A stretch of 34,411 nucleotides of DNA from CAZFAT01 sp964517075 (GCA_964517075.1 CAZFAT010000035.1:1-34411); one strand, 5' to 3'; counted from the stretch's first letter, positions 1-8,635 are shown. The notes: generated by a model from the sequence alone, not told the origin. Program-made: numbers and translations.

Positions 1-449
1 CTTATCCCAAGGTGGTCACGGGAGTGTGGCTCCGGAAGCACAGTGTGGATGACTTCCTGACGCAGTCGGCCGTCGCGGGTATTGCAGGCAGCGTCATCCT
101 GACGCTCTCGGCGCTTGGAATCTACGGCGTCGTCGGATTGATGGTCGCGACACGTACGCGCGAGCTTGCGGTGCGCGTCGCGCTGGGCGCCTCGCGACGC
201 CGCGTGCTCGGCATGGTCTTGTTCGACGTCGTGAAACTCGTGCTGCCGGGCGTGGTCGTCGGAGTCATCCTCACGGCCGCCTTCATCCGCGTCAATGGCG
301 ACAATATGGGCATCCCGCTGAGCAACGTGGAACCCCTGGCTTACGTCGTCGGCGCCGCGATCGCCGTACTCGTCGCAGTCTTGGCCAGCCTCGCCCCTGC
401 ACGCCGCGCCGCGTCGGTTCAGCCGATGGTAGCCATGCGAACGGCATAG
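1..449 (+). CDS. ABC transporter permease, C-terminal part (FtsX/MacB type, ADOP-like)
   Basis: The reading frame is open to the left edge (in-frame codons from base 3), so only about the last 149 residues are present. Visible are a membrane helix, the cytoplasmic motif RTRELAVRVALGASRRRV, two more helices and a tail ending in LAPARRAASVQPMVAMRTA. The RxREhxxRxALGA loop and the PARRAxxVxPxxALR-type end are hallmarks of FtsX-family permeases, especially the long acidobacterial ADOP permeases that carry this domain twice. The family works with a MacB-like ATPase in tripartite export or in extracting envelope substrates; the substrate is unknown here. A decayed relative lies on the other strand at 7259-7584. 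Confidence 0.85.
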   Translation, partial: YPKVVTGVWLRKHSVDDFLTQSAVAGIAGSVILTLSALGIYGVVGLMVATRTRELAVRVALGASRRRVLGMVLFDVVKLVLPGVVVGVILTAAFIRVNGDNMGIPLSNVEPLAYVVGAAIAVLVAVLASLAPARRAASVQPMVAMRTA

Positions 450-611
450 GATTTCTCAGAGCGGCAGGGATCAGCCTGTTGCGAATTCCGTCCCTAACAC
501 CAGCCAAACACGATACGTATCGAGTGACGCCGTCGGGTTTAGCGGAGCGCAATGGCAGGGCCTTCAAGCGTGAGTTTCTGACGAGAGAACTCGGGAGACG
601 TTCGCAGCGGG

Positions 612-628
612 TGACATTTTGGGTGTCA
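612..628. promoter_or_regulatory. Palindrome TGACA-N7-TGTCA, copy 1
   Basis: Five-base arms TGACA and TGTCA are separated by seven bases. The same arms with the same spacer recur at 846-862. The geometry fits a dimeric helix-turn-helix regulator site. The regulator is unknown and no regulator gene is adjacent. Confidence 0.4.
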
Positions 629-709
629 TTCGATTCATAACGGACGCAAACAGTTGCAAGCAGGCGCAAGCCGCGGCGAACAGCCGCAAAGCCCTAAATC
701 ATTGCCGCG

Positions 710-789
710 GGCCGCGTTAGCCGCGAAACGCCTGATTCCATTGACGTTCGCGAATACGGCGTCTGGGACTCCCTGCCTCCCAGCCAGCC
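710..789 (+). repeat. 80-bp diverged direct repeat, copy 1
   Basis: Aligns without gaps to 3312-3391: I count 59 of 80 bases identical, and the last 23 bases of both copies are the same. The middle contains a CGCGAA...TTCGCG inverted pair in this copy. It starts GGCCGCGTTAG, which superficially recalls an integron attC end, but a full attC fold was not found. Together the copies bracket the serine hydrolase and membrane protein genes. Confidence 0.7.
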
Positions 790-845
790 TTCGCTCGCCA
801 AGAATTCCTAGGAAATTCGCAACTTTTGAGGAAGATGCGGCGAGT

Positions 846-862
846 TGACACTCCGCGTGTCA
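846..862. promoter_or_regulatory. Palindrome TGACA-N7-TGTCA, copy 2
   Basis: Same arms and spacer as 612-628; both are followed by T after the right arm. The left half overlaps a TTGACA (845-850) that could also be read as a -35 hexamer, but no good -10 follows at 17 bases. It lies about 150 bases upstream of the serine hydrolase start. Confidence 0.4.
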
Positions 863-1014
863 TCACGCATCGGAACGCGGCCGAAAGCTTGCTGCGGCTC
901 GCGCTGAGTTGCACTTCCTTGCGGTTGTTCGCGCTCGGCCGTGCCTAAGGAACGACGTTCTCTCAGCCAACCTCGCTAAGCCGGTATCATCTCGATGACG
1001 ACCGCTCATGGACC

Positions 1015-2190
1015 ATGACGCGACCTTTGGCCTTATCCCTCTTGGTCGGCGTGACAGGCTGTGCGTCTGTTCCCGCTGTACCCACGCCCACCGACATCGA
1101 TCAGCAGGTCCAAGCCGCGCTTGCCGAGACGCGCGCCAACGGCATGGCGATCGCTGTCGTCGACGGTGGCCGTGTCGCCTATGTCCAGGCGTACGGAATG
1201 CGCAACGCCAGAGGCGAGCCGCTCTTCGCCGACACGGTGATGTATGGCGCCTCGATCACGAAGACCGTCATGGCGTACACCGCGCTGACTCTTGTCGATG
1301 AAGGCAAGCTCAATCTCGATGCACCTCTGGCCAACTACCTCGAGCGGCCGCTGATCAGCTATGGCGAAGGCCAGGTGCACCTGGCCAAGTACGGGCCCTA
1401 TCGGGACTTGGCCGGCGATGAGCGCTGGCGAAAGATCACGGCGCGGATGGCGCTGACTCACTCCACGGGCTTCCACAATTTTTGGTTCATTGAATCCGAC
1501 CAGAAGCTGCGTATCCACTTCGAGCCAGGTTCTCGTTACAGCTATTCCGGCGAAGGCTTCAGCCTCTTGCAATTCACAATCGAGAACGGCGCCAAGGCGA
1601 AGGGACTCGGTCTCGACGTCAAGGACCTGACCAACGCCATCTTCGCGCGGCTGGGGATGACTCGGACCAGTCTCCAATGGCGGCCGGATTTCCGACCGAA
1701 CTTGGCCGATGGCTGGAACGACAAGGGCGAGGCCGTGGAACACGACGAGCGATCCAACGTCCGCGTCGCCGGCTCGATGGACACGACGATCAGCGACCTC
1801 TCGAAGTTCATTGCCGCGCTGGTCCGTGGCGAGGGCCTGTCGGCGGCCGCCCGTGCCGAGATGGTCAAGCCGTCCTTGCACATCGGCACTGCGCACCAGT
1901 TCCCTAACTTTGGCCCTTACCTGCCGGCCGACCAACAGCGACCCGATCTTGCGGCCGGATTGGGCGTGATCGTGTTCGAAGGCCCCCAAGGCCCCGGTTT
2001 CTATAAAGGTGGCCATGACGGTCAGACCGCCAACAGCTTCGTCTGCCTCGAGCGTAGCCGCCGCTGCGTGTTGCTCCTGGCCAACGACCTTCGCGCCGAG
2101 GCGCGGTTCGCTGATCTCGTGCGGTTCATTCTTGGCGATACCGGCGTGCCTTACGACTGGGAGTACGGCGATCGCGCGGGAAAGTCATGA
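1015..2190 (+). CDS. Serine hydrolase, beta-lactamase/EstB-like lipoprotein
   Basis: 391 residues. The N-terminus is a lipoprotein signal with cysteine at residue 16 (motif VTGC), so the protein is probably anchored in the envelope. SITK at 80-83 is the SxxK motif with the nucleophile serine, YSYSG at 175-179 matches the YxN-type second motif, and KGGHDG near the end matches the HxG/KTG third motif. This is the PF00144 family, which covers class C beta-lactamases, D-aminopeptidases and esterases; the substrate cannot be told from sequence. The ATG at 1015 is preferred because it gives the lipobox. An overlapping ATG at 1008 is in another frame. Its stop overlaps a possible downstream ATG (2187), but the next real start is at 2430. 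The gene looks less GC-rich than the window average. Confidence 0.88.
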   Translation: MTRPLALSLLVGVTGCASVPAVPTPTDIDQQVQAALAETRANGMAIAVVDGGRVAYVQAYGMRNARGEPLFADTVMYGASITKTVMAYTALTLVDEGKLNLDAPLANYLERPLISYGEGQVHLAKYGPYRDLAGDERWRKITARMALTHSTGFHNFWFIESDQKLRIHFEPGSRYSYSGEGFSLLQFTIENGAKAKGLGLDVKDLTNAIFARLGMTRTSLQWRPDFRPNLADGWNDKGEAVEHDERSNVRVAGSMDTTISDLSKFIAALVRGEGLSAAARAEMVKPSLHIGTAHQFPNFGPYLPADQQRPDLAAGLGVIVFEGPQGPGFYKGGHDGQTANSFVCLERSRRCVLLLANDLRAEARFADLVRFILGDTGVPYDWEYGDRAGKS

Positions 2191-2429
2191 CGTGCACGGA
2201 GCTCGACGCTTCGTCGCCAGTGGTTGCGTCCTCTTACAGCCGTTTGCGCTTCACACTGCGGATCGGACCCACCAAGGAGAACCACGATCTCTTACCTGTC
2301 ACGCCGGGTTCCCACCTCGATTCAAGTCTGAAATGCTTCGTGCGGTCGCCGGGTGGTACTATCCGCGCGCAGCACGTGACAGTTGAGTTCTGCGGGGCCG
2401 CGCGGCACATCGCTGCGCAGGAGCATGGC

Positions 2430-3236
2430 ATGAAGGAACTGAAGACCAGCCCGGAGTTACAGGAACACATGCTGTGGACCTACTATGGTCTTCGCGTCGG
2501 CCTTGCCGCGATCGGAATCGCGCTTCCGATCCTCGTGCTGGTGGCCGGTGCCGTCCTGCACGGTGTCTGGCTGGAACCCTCGATCAGCGCGTATTACCAC
2601 ACGAAACCAAAGCTGCTCTGGTTCACCACACGAGACATCTTCGTCGGCGGGCTTCTTGCTGCCGCCGCTTGCCTGTACTTGTACAAAGGCTTCAGCAACA
2701 AGGAGAACATTGCCCTCAACCTCGCCGGCGTCTTTGCGCTGTTCGTCGCGCTCCTGCCGACCGCAGCCACCGGTCAAGCAGGCAGGCTCGTATCGAAGCT
2801 CCACGGAACATCGGCAGTTCTGTTTTTCCTGTGCATTGCGTATGTAAGTCTGTTTCGCTCTGGAGATACGCTCGAACTTGTGGCGCCGGACAACAGGCGC
2901 AAATACGAGCGCCTGTACATGTCGACGGGCCTGGCGATGATTGCATCTCCAGCGGCGGCTGTTGTCCTTTCGTTCGCATTCAGGCCCACCACAACGGCGA
3001 ACACCGTCACGTTCTGGATCGAGACGCTCGGAGTGTGGTCGTTCGCCGCGTACTGGATGATCAAGACGCGCGAAATGCGTGAGAGCAGCGCGGAACGGCG
3101 GGCGCTGGACGCCGAGCTGAAGCGCGATGTCGTCCCAGCCTCTACCGAGATGGCGTTCGAGGCGGGCCGCGGCCAGGGTCGGAAATCGCGCACCGTCGAA
3201 GGAATCGTGCCGGCGTTGCCGCCCGGCACTCCGTAG
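2430..3236 (+). CDS. Uncharacterised multi-pass membrane protein
   Basis: 268 residues from ATG 2430, chosen because CAGGAG (2418-2423) lies six bases upstream. The frame is open back to 2187, but that extension has no membrane or family character. About six membrane segments can be seen: residues near 18-42, 68-84, 93-112, 125-140, 166-183 and 195-212. Between the first two is the stretch SISAYYHTKPKLLWFTTRDIF, recognisable from a widespread bacterial family of unknown function in which SIS-YY and RDIFVG are conserved. The tail after residue 215 is charged, probably cytoplasmic. It has lower GC than its neighbours (for example 27 G/C in the 60 bases from 2821). It follows the serine hydrolase on the same strand, with a 239-base gap that shows nothing else. 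No function can be assigned. Confidence 0.75.
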   Translation: MKELKTSPELQEHMLWTYYGLRVGLAAIGIALPILVLVAGAVLHGVWLEPSISAYYHTKPKLLWFTTRDIFVGGLLAAAACLYLYKGFSNKENIALNLAGVFALFVALLPTAATGQAGRLVSKLHGTSAVLFFLCIAYVSLFRSGDTLELVAPDNRRKYERLYMSTGLAMIASPAAAVVLSFAFRPTTTANTVTFWIETLGVWSFAAYWMIKTREMRESSAERRALDAELKRDVVPASTEMAFEAGRGQGRKSRTVEGIVPALPPGTP

Positions 3237-3995
3237 CGTCGGCATAGACGTGGAGAAATGTCGCGTCGGCTTACAACGAGAGTCTGCAGTCAAGTTCAAG
3301 CGGCAGTCTAGGGCCGCATTATGCGCGAAGGGCCTGATTCGATTGGCATGTCGCGCTATGGCCGCGCAGACTCCCTGCCTCCCAGCCAGCCGGCAAAGCC
3401 GGCCACGACAACGCGAGGTTCCTGCACTCGGAGGCTGTCTCGCCGCAGCGGCGTCGCCGCGAAGGCGGTCCACTCTGACGCATGTTTCGCAACCGCTCGA
3501 CGTCCCCCTGATCGCAGAATCCGCAACGCCCTCTCGGACGACTGCGAGACGATTCGAACGCTACTTGAAATCTGGCTCCGGCCGCGCCTTCGCCAAGAGA
3601 CATTTCGGCGTGCCTTGAAGACCTCGCTGAATGCTCGACTCAACTCGACTCGCTCGCTCGTGGCTGCTCGCGTCCACTTGGCCTGCGCGCCGCGACCGGA
3701 TGATCGCAGCGGAACCACGATCAGCGCGACTGCATCGCCGAGGTAGTGGGGCCAGGCCGCAGGAATTGTGGCGGGATGCGTCAACCACCCGGCGAGCCGG
3801 AGGCCCGTCGCAACCCGTACGGGAGCCCACCCTCGGCCTCGCTCATCGGAATCTCACGCAATGCTCACGCCCCCGTGAAGACCCGGAGGGGTCCCCCAGG
3901 TGATCCTTCCGCACCGCACCGGCAGCCGCCGGCCGCAGAGGACGAGCGGATGCGTGCCCAGTGCCGATAGCTGGGAACAGGAGTGGGCGAGACGT
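3237..3995. other. 759-bp non-coding region holding the second copy of the 80-bp repeat
   Basis: Several open frames cross this stretch on both strands, but none has a start with a ribosome binding site, a recognisable domain or consistent codon bias. They are arginine/serine-rich, as expected of out-of-frame reading in GC-rich DNA. The only structured elements found are the repeat at 3312-3391 and a short hairpin CCGGC-AAA-GCCGG at 3390-3402, right at the end of that repeat. Confidence 0.6.
3312..3391 (+). repeat. 80-bp diverged direct repeat, copy 2
   Basis: Partner of 710-789, same orientation and exactly the same length without gaps. The final 23 bases are identical and the first 57 are diverged. 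The strong conservation of the 3' end suggests a recognised sequence or more recent homogenisation there. No third copy was seen in the window. Confidence 0.7.
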
Positions 3996-5678
3996 ATGAG
4001 TGACGACGTGGTTTCGGAGCGGGCGGGTCGTGGACGGATCGAAGACGAAAGAGTCGGCCGCGGCGCGTCCGACGGGCACTCCCACAGTGGCGTCATTGGC
4101 CAGGCGCTCTCGGGGGCGGCTCACCTCTATCCCGCGCCTCCCGCCAGCGTCACGCCGTTGCTCGTGGCAGGCGCGGCCCTCGGTGCGCTGGGCGATGCCC
4201 TGCTGCGCGCTCCCGACCCGGTGAGTCTGAACCTGTCGCTCTGGGTCGCATCGGTGGCGGTCGCGGCGCTCGCGCTGCACCGCCGCGCCGCACTCGCAGT
4301 GGACCGCGGGCGCGTCGTGTGGCTGGCGATCGGGGTCATGTTCGCCGCCGGACTCGCGTGGCGCGACGCCGAGCCGCTGAAGCTGTTCGCGCTGGTCTCG
4401 GCGACGTTGACCTTCGCGCTGGCGGCCCATCGTCTCGCGGCGTCGTGGGTGCGCCACGCGGGTGTGTTTCGATACGCGGGCGCGCTGGCACTGGGCGCCC
4501 TGCACGCGTGGACGGCCGCCGTGCTGGCGCTCGTGGATGCGGCCGTGCGTGTCGAGACCGGCCGCACAGCCGGGTGGCGCCGTGCCGCGGCCGTCGCCCG
4601 CGGCCTCGCGATCGCCGTTCCGCTCGTCGCCGTGTTCGGGGCGCTGTTCATGTCGGCCGACGCCGTGTTCGAGAATCTGGTGCTGAACGCCGTGCGCATC
4701 GACATCAGCCCGATCGTGGGCCACGTGCTGCTGTTCTCCATCTCCGCGTGGCTCGCGACCGGCTACCTGCGTGGATCCCTGACGGGCACCGAACCGCCGC
4801 TGCTTCGTGCCCTCTGGCGGGACGGTGCCCTGCTCGGCCTCACGCCGAAACGCCCCACGCTCGGGATCACGGAAGTCGCGACGGCCCTGGCAGCCCTCGA
4901 CCTGCTGTTCCTGATCTTCGTCGTCGTGCAGTTCCGCTACCTGTTCGGCGGCGACACGCTCGTCCAGGTGACGTCCGATCTGACGTACGCCGAGTACGCG
5001 CGGCGCGGCTTCTTCGAGCTGGTCTTCGCGGTCTGCCTCGTCGTGCCGGTCCTGCTCGCGGCCGACTGGCTCCTCCGACGTCGCCGCCGGCCGGACGACC
5101 TCGTCTTCCGCGCCGTCGCCGGCGTGCAGATCGGGCTCGTGCTCGCGATCACGGCCTCCGCGTTCCAGCGGCTGCGCCTCTATCACGCCAGCTACGGGCT
5201 CACCGAGTCGCGGTTCTATGGGATGGTGCTGCTGATCTGGATCGGCGCGATGCTGGTCTGGCTCGCCGCGACCGTGCTGCGCGGCCGCCGGGACTCGTTC
5301 GCGTTCGGAACGCTGGTATCGGGTCTCGCGACGGTCGCGCTGCTGTTCGTCATCAACCCGGACGCGATGATCGCGCGCACGAACGTGGCGCGGATGGCGT
5401 CGGCGGACGCGCCCGTGCGATTCGACGTGGCCTACGCGACGTCGCTGAGCGCGGACGCGGTGCCCGCACTGATCGCGGCGCTCCCCACTCTTCCGCCTGA
5501 CGTGCAGTGTCCGCTCGCGCGACGTATGCTGCGGCGCTGGCCGCCGGACGCCGCTCGCTCGATCCGCATCTGGAACTGGTCGGCAGCGCGGGCGAGTGGC
5601 GCAGTGCGCGAGCATGAGGCTCGGCTGCGGTCGATGGCGGGGCCGGATCAGGCATGCGCGGCGCCTGCCGGTCGATGA
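3996..5678 (+). CDS. DUF4173/DUF4153-like multi-pass membrane protein
   Basis: 560 residues from ATG 3996, with CAGGAG at 3978-3983 as a somewhat distant ribosome binding site; the frame runs open to 3900 without membrane character. After about 45 polar residues there are some ten to twelve hydrophobic segments. Conserved-looking blocks are LIFVVVQFRYLFGG, TYAEYARRGFFELVF and FQRLRLYHASYGLTESRFYG, which I associate with the DUF4173 family (large inner-membrane proteins of unknown function). A soluble C-terminal part of about 100 residues begins after INPDAMIARTNVARM. The gene ends 65 bases before the convergent amine oxidase gene. The family assignment is from memory of motifs; the function is unknown. 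Confidence 0.78.
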   Translation: MSDDVVSERAGRGRIEDERVGRGASDGHSHSGVIGQALSGAAHLYPAPPASVTPLLVAGAALGALGDALLRAPDPVSLNLSLWVASVAVAALALHRRAALAVDRGRVVWLAIGVMFAAGLAWRDAEPLKLFALVSATLTFALAAHRLAASWVRHAGVFRYAGALALGALHAWTAAVLALVDAAVRVETGRTAGWRRAAAVARGLAIAVPLVAVFGALFMSADAVFENLVLNAVRIDISPIVGHVLLFSISAWLATGYLRGSLTGTEPPLLRALWRDGALLGLTPKRPTLGITEVATALAALDLLFLIFVVVQFRYLFGGDTLVQVTSDLTYAEYARRGFFELVFAVCLVVPVLLAADWLLRRRRRPDDLVFRAVAGVQIGLVLAITASAFQRLRLYHASYGLTESRFYGMVLLIWIGAMLVWLAATVLRGRRDSFAFGTLVSGLATVALLFVINPDAMIARTNVARMASADAPVRFDVAYATSLSADAVPALIAALPTLPPDVQCPLARRMLRRWPPDAARSIRIWNWSAARASGAVREHEARLRSMAGPDQACAAPAGR

Positions 5679-5743
5679 GACCTGCCGACATCTGGGTGGG
5701 GTGGTCCACTAGCCGCAGAAGACCTTCGCACGCGGCGAGGTAA

Positions 5744-7258
5744 TCAGGCTCGAGCGAGTGCGCGCGCGTGGATCGCCAGCACGGCGTCGCGGGCGGATTC
5801 AAACGCTCCCTGCATCCACGAACTCATGGTTGTCATGTAGTCGCCGGCGAAGTGGACCCGGCCGTCCGGTCGCCGGAGCGCGGCGAGCGCATCGGCCGAT
5901 GCAGCCGTTTCGGACCGCCATGAGCCGCGGCTCCACGGGACGCGGGGCCAGGAGACGGAGAACGCCGTCTCGAACTCCGTCGCGTACTGTGGATGAATGC
6001 GCGCGCCCTGTTCGAGGGCCACCCGCTGACGTTCGGCAGGGGTACGCGCGCGCATGGTTCTCTTGAAATCCATGTAGTAGCCCACCAGCACACCCTTACG
6101 TCCATTGAAGCCGTGGGATGGATAGATGATCTGGCCAATCTCCTGGTCAGTCCATGTTCTGCCGCCGTAGATCTCGTCGTCTTCTTCCCAGAACCGGCGG
6201 CTGAACTGCAAGCCGATCTTGCCTGCGCCGTCGTAGCTGGCCGCAGCGATGGCCGACTGCACTGCCGGTGAGAGGTCCTTCGGAAGGCCACTCAGCACCG
6301 GCAGCGGGATGGTGCAGACACAGTAGTCGGCATCGACGCGTCGCAGGCGCCCGTTCGCATCTGCATAGATCACCCAGACACCGCGTTCGCCCTGCCGGAT
6401 TTCGCGCACGGCCGCGCGATACACGACGCGATTCCGCAGGCGCGCCGCGAGCGCCGCCGGCAGCCGGTCCATCCCGCCGACGACCTGCATCATCGTCGGT
6501 TGGGAATCCCAATCGATTCCCAGGTAGAAGTCGATATTCGCGCCGAGTAAGTCACGCAACGGCAGCGGCATCGACTGCCGTTCGTAACCGCTGCGCCGCG
6601 GCGAGCCGCGGTACTGCCGCTGGTCGTCAAGCGCGCCGAGTCGCCGGAGGTGCGCAAGCAGACGGTCGCGGTCGTCGTTCGTCAGCGGTTGATCGAGTGG
6701 CGTCTGCGACAGCGACTTGCTCAGCAGCTCCGCGATGTAGCCGTCGAAGTCGGCACGGGCCTCGCGCAAGCGTGTCCGGCGTCCGGTGAGCGTGGACGAC
6801 CTGGTCTGGAACAGATACGCGGCGTCAGAGTCCGCCGCGAACACCTCCACCGGCACCTGCAGTTCGCGGCAGTAGGCCAGTGTCGTGTGGTGATGGTGGG
6901 AGATCCGCATCGGTCCGGCATTGAAGTAGAGGCCGTCATCGAACGCGGCGGTTTGACCGGGGTCGTCCTCTTCGCTCACGGTGCCGCGACGCACCGTGAA
7001 CACGCGGCCGCCAGGCCGTGCCCGCGCCTCGAGCACGCGGCAGTCGTAGCCAACCTTGCCGAGCTCGTAGGCGACGGTGAGTCCTGCCAGCCCGGCCCCA
7101 AGGACGAGCACGCGCACACCCGAGACGCGGCCGGACAGATCGAACGGTGTCTGTGTCGGCGCGGCGAGCAGACCGAGACCGGTCATCCCCTCGTATACGA
7201 GCGACGCGCCGCCCACCGCGGCGGCACGTCTCAGAAAGTCACGTCGCGTAAGAACCAT
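5744..7258 (-). CDS. Exported flavin monoamine oxidase family protein
   Basis: 504 residues from ATG 7258, which has AGGAGG at 7263-7268 just upstream. The frame stays open to 7591, but those extra 111 residues derive from a dead permease (see 7259-7584). The N-terminus TRRDFLRRAAAVGGAS is a twin-arginine signal, so the enzyme is exported folded with FAD. The dinucleotide fold GAGLAGLTVAYELG begins at residue 54, followed by LEARARPGGRVFT. FAD contacts recur at the C-terminus in VHFAGDYMTTMSSWMQGAFESA. The family oxidises amines or amino acids to imines with release of hydrogen peroxide; the substrate is not evident. Confidence 0.9.
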   Translation of the reverse strand: MVLTRRDFLRRAAAVGGASLVYEGMTGLGLLAAPTQTPFDLSGRVSGVRVLVLGAGLAGLTVAYELGKVGYDCRVLEARARPGGRVFTVRRGTVSEEDDPGQTAAFDDGLYFNAGPMRISHHHHTTLAYCRELQVPVEVFAADSDAAYLFQTRSSTLTGRRTRLREARADFDGYIAELLSKSLSQTPLDQPLTNDDRDRLLAHLRRLGALDDQRQYRGSPRRSGYERQSMPLPLRDLLGANIDFYLGIDWDSQPTMMQVVGGMDRLPAALAARLRNRVVYRAAVREIRQGERGVWVIYADANGRLRRVDADYCVCTIPLPVLSGLPKDLSPAVQSAIAAASYDGAGKIGLQFSRRFWEEDDEIYGGRTWTDQEIGQIIYPSHGFNGRKGVLVGYYMDFKRTMRARTPAERQRVALEQGARIHPQYATEFETAFSVSWPRVPWSRGSWRSETAASADALAALRRPDGRVHFAGDYMTTMSSWMQGAFESARDAVLAIHARALARA

Positions 7259-7584
7259 TCGGCCTCCTCGACGTCGTGTGGGCGTCGGCACCACGCATGC
7301 GAGCAAACACACGCCCAACATCGCCGAGGCATACGCCGCAAGAGAGAACGCTTCTGATGGTGTCGGCATTGTCGCACGCGTGCCCTGATCAGGGCCGTCC
7401 CGGACACCGAATCCAATGGTTGTCGCCAGTGAGCCTGGCGGGCTGCCGATCAGGTGGGCCCATGTGGTCAGGGGTATCCAGAGGTCGGCGGACACTTCCA
7501 GATCGGCCGCAGGAGCAGAACGTTCAGGGCGCTGAAGATGGCGGTATTGACGCCGATGCCCAACGTCAGCGACAACACGGCCAC
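7259..7584 (-). pseudogene. Decayed ADOP-type ABC permease
   Basis: Read on the minus strand from 7584, one frame gives VLSLTLGIGVNTAIFSALN followed by VLLLRPI, the classic N-terminal membrane helix of ADOP/MacB permeases, and then hits a stop near 7475. A second frame gives SADLWIPL (7492-7469), like the periplasmic WVPL segment. At 7357-7259 it gives SLAAYASAMLGVCLLACVVP and TPTRRRGG, like the terminal helix and PARRA end. Several hundred residues between these blocks are missing. This is a deleted, frameshifted remnant whose tail is fused in frame to the start of the amine oxidase gene. Confidence 0.75.
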
Positions 7585-7630
7585 TCTGCATGAGCCGTCT
7601 GCTCAGTAGAACAAACGAGAGGCGTTGAGG

Positions 7631-8635
7631 TTAACGACGGGTGTCCTTCTCCGATGCCACCGCTGGCAGCGTCAGCCGCGCACGGACACCCCCGTCTGGT
7701 GAAATCTCCAGAGTCACGACCCCGCCATACGCCTCCGCGAGGTCGCGCACAATAGCCAGTCCGAGGCCCGATCCCGGCGCGGTCTCATCGGCGCGGACCC
7801 CGCGCTGCAGGACCTGCTCCCGTTTCGACGCCTCCACACCCGGTCCGTCGTCGTCCACCAGGATGATCAAGCGGGCGTCGTCGAGCGACGCCGAGACGGT
7901 GACGTGCGTTTGTGCCCACTTGCACGCGTTGTCGAGCAGGTTGCCGACCATCTCCTCGAGATCCTCGACCGGAACGCGTGCCTGATGGTTGTCCGGCACG
8001 TCGACGGCAATGGCGAGCGCGCGGTCAGCGAAGAGTCGACCCATCGTGCGCGCCAGCCCACGCGCGACCTCACCGACGTCCGCGTGCGCGCGCGACGCCG
8101 GGCCCGAGGCCGCGGCCCGCGCCTGCGCGAGATGGGAGTCGATCTGGCGCCGCATCCGATCCACCTGCTGGCGGATCGCGCCAGCCAGATCGACCTGTCC
8201 GGCGGCTTCGGCCCGATGGATCTCCTGCGCCAGGACGGCGAGCGGTGTCTTCAGGCCGTGCGCCAGGTCGCCCGCCCTCGCCGCGGCCCGGGCCACGCTC
8301 CGCTCGCGATCCTCGAGCAGCGTGTTGAGGTCCGCCACGAGCGGCTCGACCTCCGCGGGATAGTCGCCTTCGAGCCGTGCCGTTCGTCCGTCGCGGACGG
8401 CCGACAGCCGTTCGCGAAGCAGACTGATCGGAGACAGACCGCGCCGGATGACGGACACACCGGCGGTGACCAGGACGGCGCCGGTCACCGCGAGCAGGCC
8501 GTGATGAATCAGCAGGCCCTGCGCCGGGTAGCGGTTGATGAACAGGATCGCCAGGGCGAGGGCGACCGCGAGCAGACCGGCGCTCCAGATGGCCGCGCCG
8601 ACAACCAGGCGGGAGTGCAACGAGCGCGGGGTCAC
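7631..8635 (-). CDS. Sensor histidine kinase, PhoQ/QseC-like
   Basis: 334 residues, GTG start overlapping the stop of the response regulator gene by four bases (GTGA), so the two are translationally coupled. Two membrane helices (about 11-33 and 46-64) leave only a short outside loop of some 12 residues, so any signal is probably sensed in or near the membrane or through a partner. A HAMP-like stretch follows. The H-box DLAHGLKTPLAVLAQEI has phosphoacceptor His126. The ATP-binding domain shows NLLDNACKWA (Asn236), DDDGPGV (262-267) and GSGLGLAIVRDLAEAYGG (from 288). HGLKTPLAVL is the form typical of PhoQ-type kinases. The partner is the regulator encoded just upstream. Confidence 0.93.
   Translation of the reverse strand: MTPRSLHSRLVVGAAIWSAGLLAVALALAILFINRYPAQGLLIHHGLLAVTGAVLVTAGVSVIRRGLSPISLLRERLSAVRDGRTARLEGDYPAEVEPLVADLNTLLEDRERSVARAAARAGDLAHGLKTPLAVLAQEIHRAEAAGQVDLAGAIRQQVDRMRRQIDSHLAQARAAASGPASRAHADVGEVARGLARTMGRLFADRALAIAVDVPDNHQARVPVEDLEEMVGNLLDNACKWAQTHVTVSASLDDARLIILVDDDGPGVEASKREQVLQRGVRADETAPGSGLGLAIVRDLAEAYGGVVTLEISPDGGVRARLTLPAVASEKDTRR

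Larger units (their letters stand above)
450..1014. other. 565-bp non-coding region with two palindromes and one copy of an 80-bp repeat
   Basis: No reading frame here shows family resemblance or a credible ribosome binding site. The region contains two palindromes with identical arms (612-628 and 846-862), one copy of a diverged direct repeat (710-789), and a possible -10 element TATCAT at 985-990, about 25 bases before the start of the serine hydrolase gene. It is longer than the other intergenic gaps in the window, and together with 3237-3995 it flanks an accessory-looking gene pair. Confidence 0.6.

Noticed and set aside
600..730. Integron attC site (GCGTTAGCC end with CATAACG upstream)
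   Set aside because: GTTAGCC does not fit the GTTRRRY core, the left and right simple sites pair poorly, the second repeat copy has ATTATGC instead of GTTA, and no integrase is present.
654..848. Possible small protein over the repeat, similar in translation to part of 3127-3618
   Set aside because: The similarity comes from the DNA repeat itself. There is no ribosome binding site, and the peptide is arginine/serine-rich with stop-free reading expected from GC bias.
1033..2016. Long minus-strand frame over the serine hydrolase gene
   Set aside because: Antisense shadow of a well-supported gene; no domain, no binding site.
2187..2429. 81-residue N-terminal extension of the membrane protein overlapping the hydrolase stop
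   Set aside because: ATGA overlap looks attractive, but the extension lacks family character and ATG 2430 has a proper CAGGAG site.
3746..3970. Possible remnant of a group II intron or reverse transcriptase end
   Set aside because: Only a vague resemblance of a short stretch (GEPEARRNPYGSP); no RT motifs and no intron secondary structure seen.
3843..5615. 590-residue minus-strand frame
   Set aside because: Highly charged Arg/Asp/Glu/His-rich reading opposite a membrane protein gene, a typical antisense artefact in GC-rich DNA.
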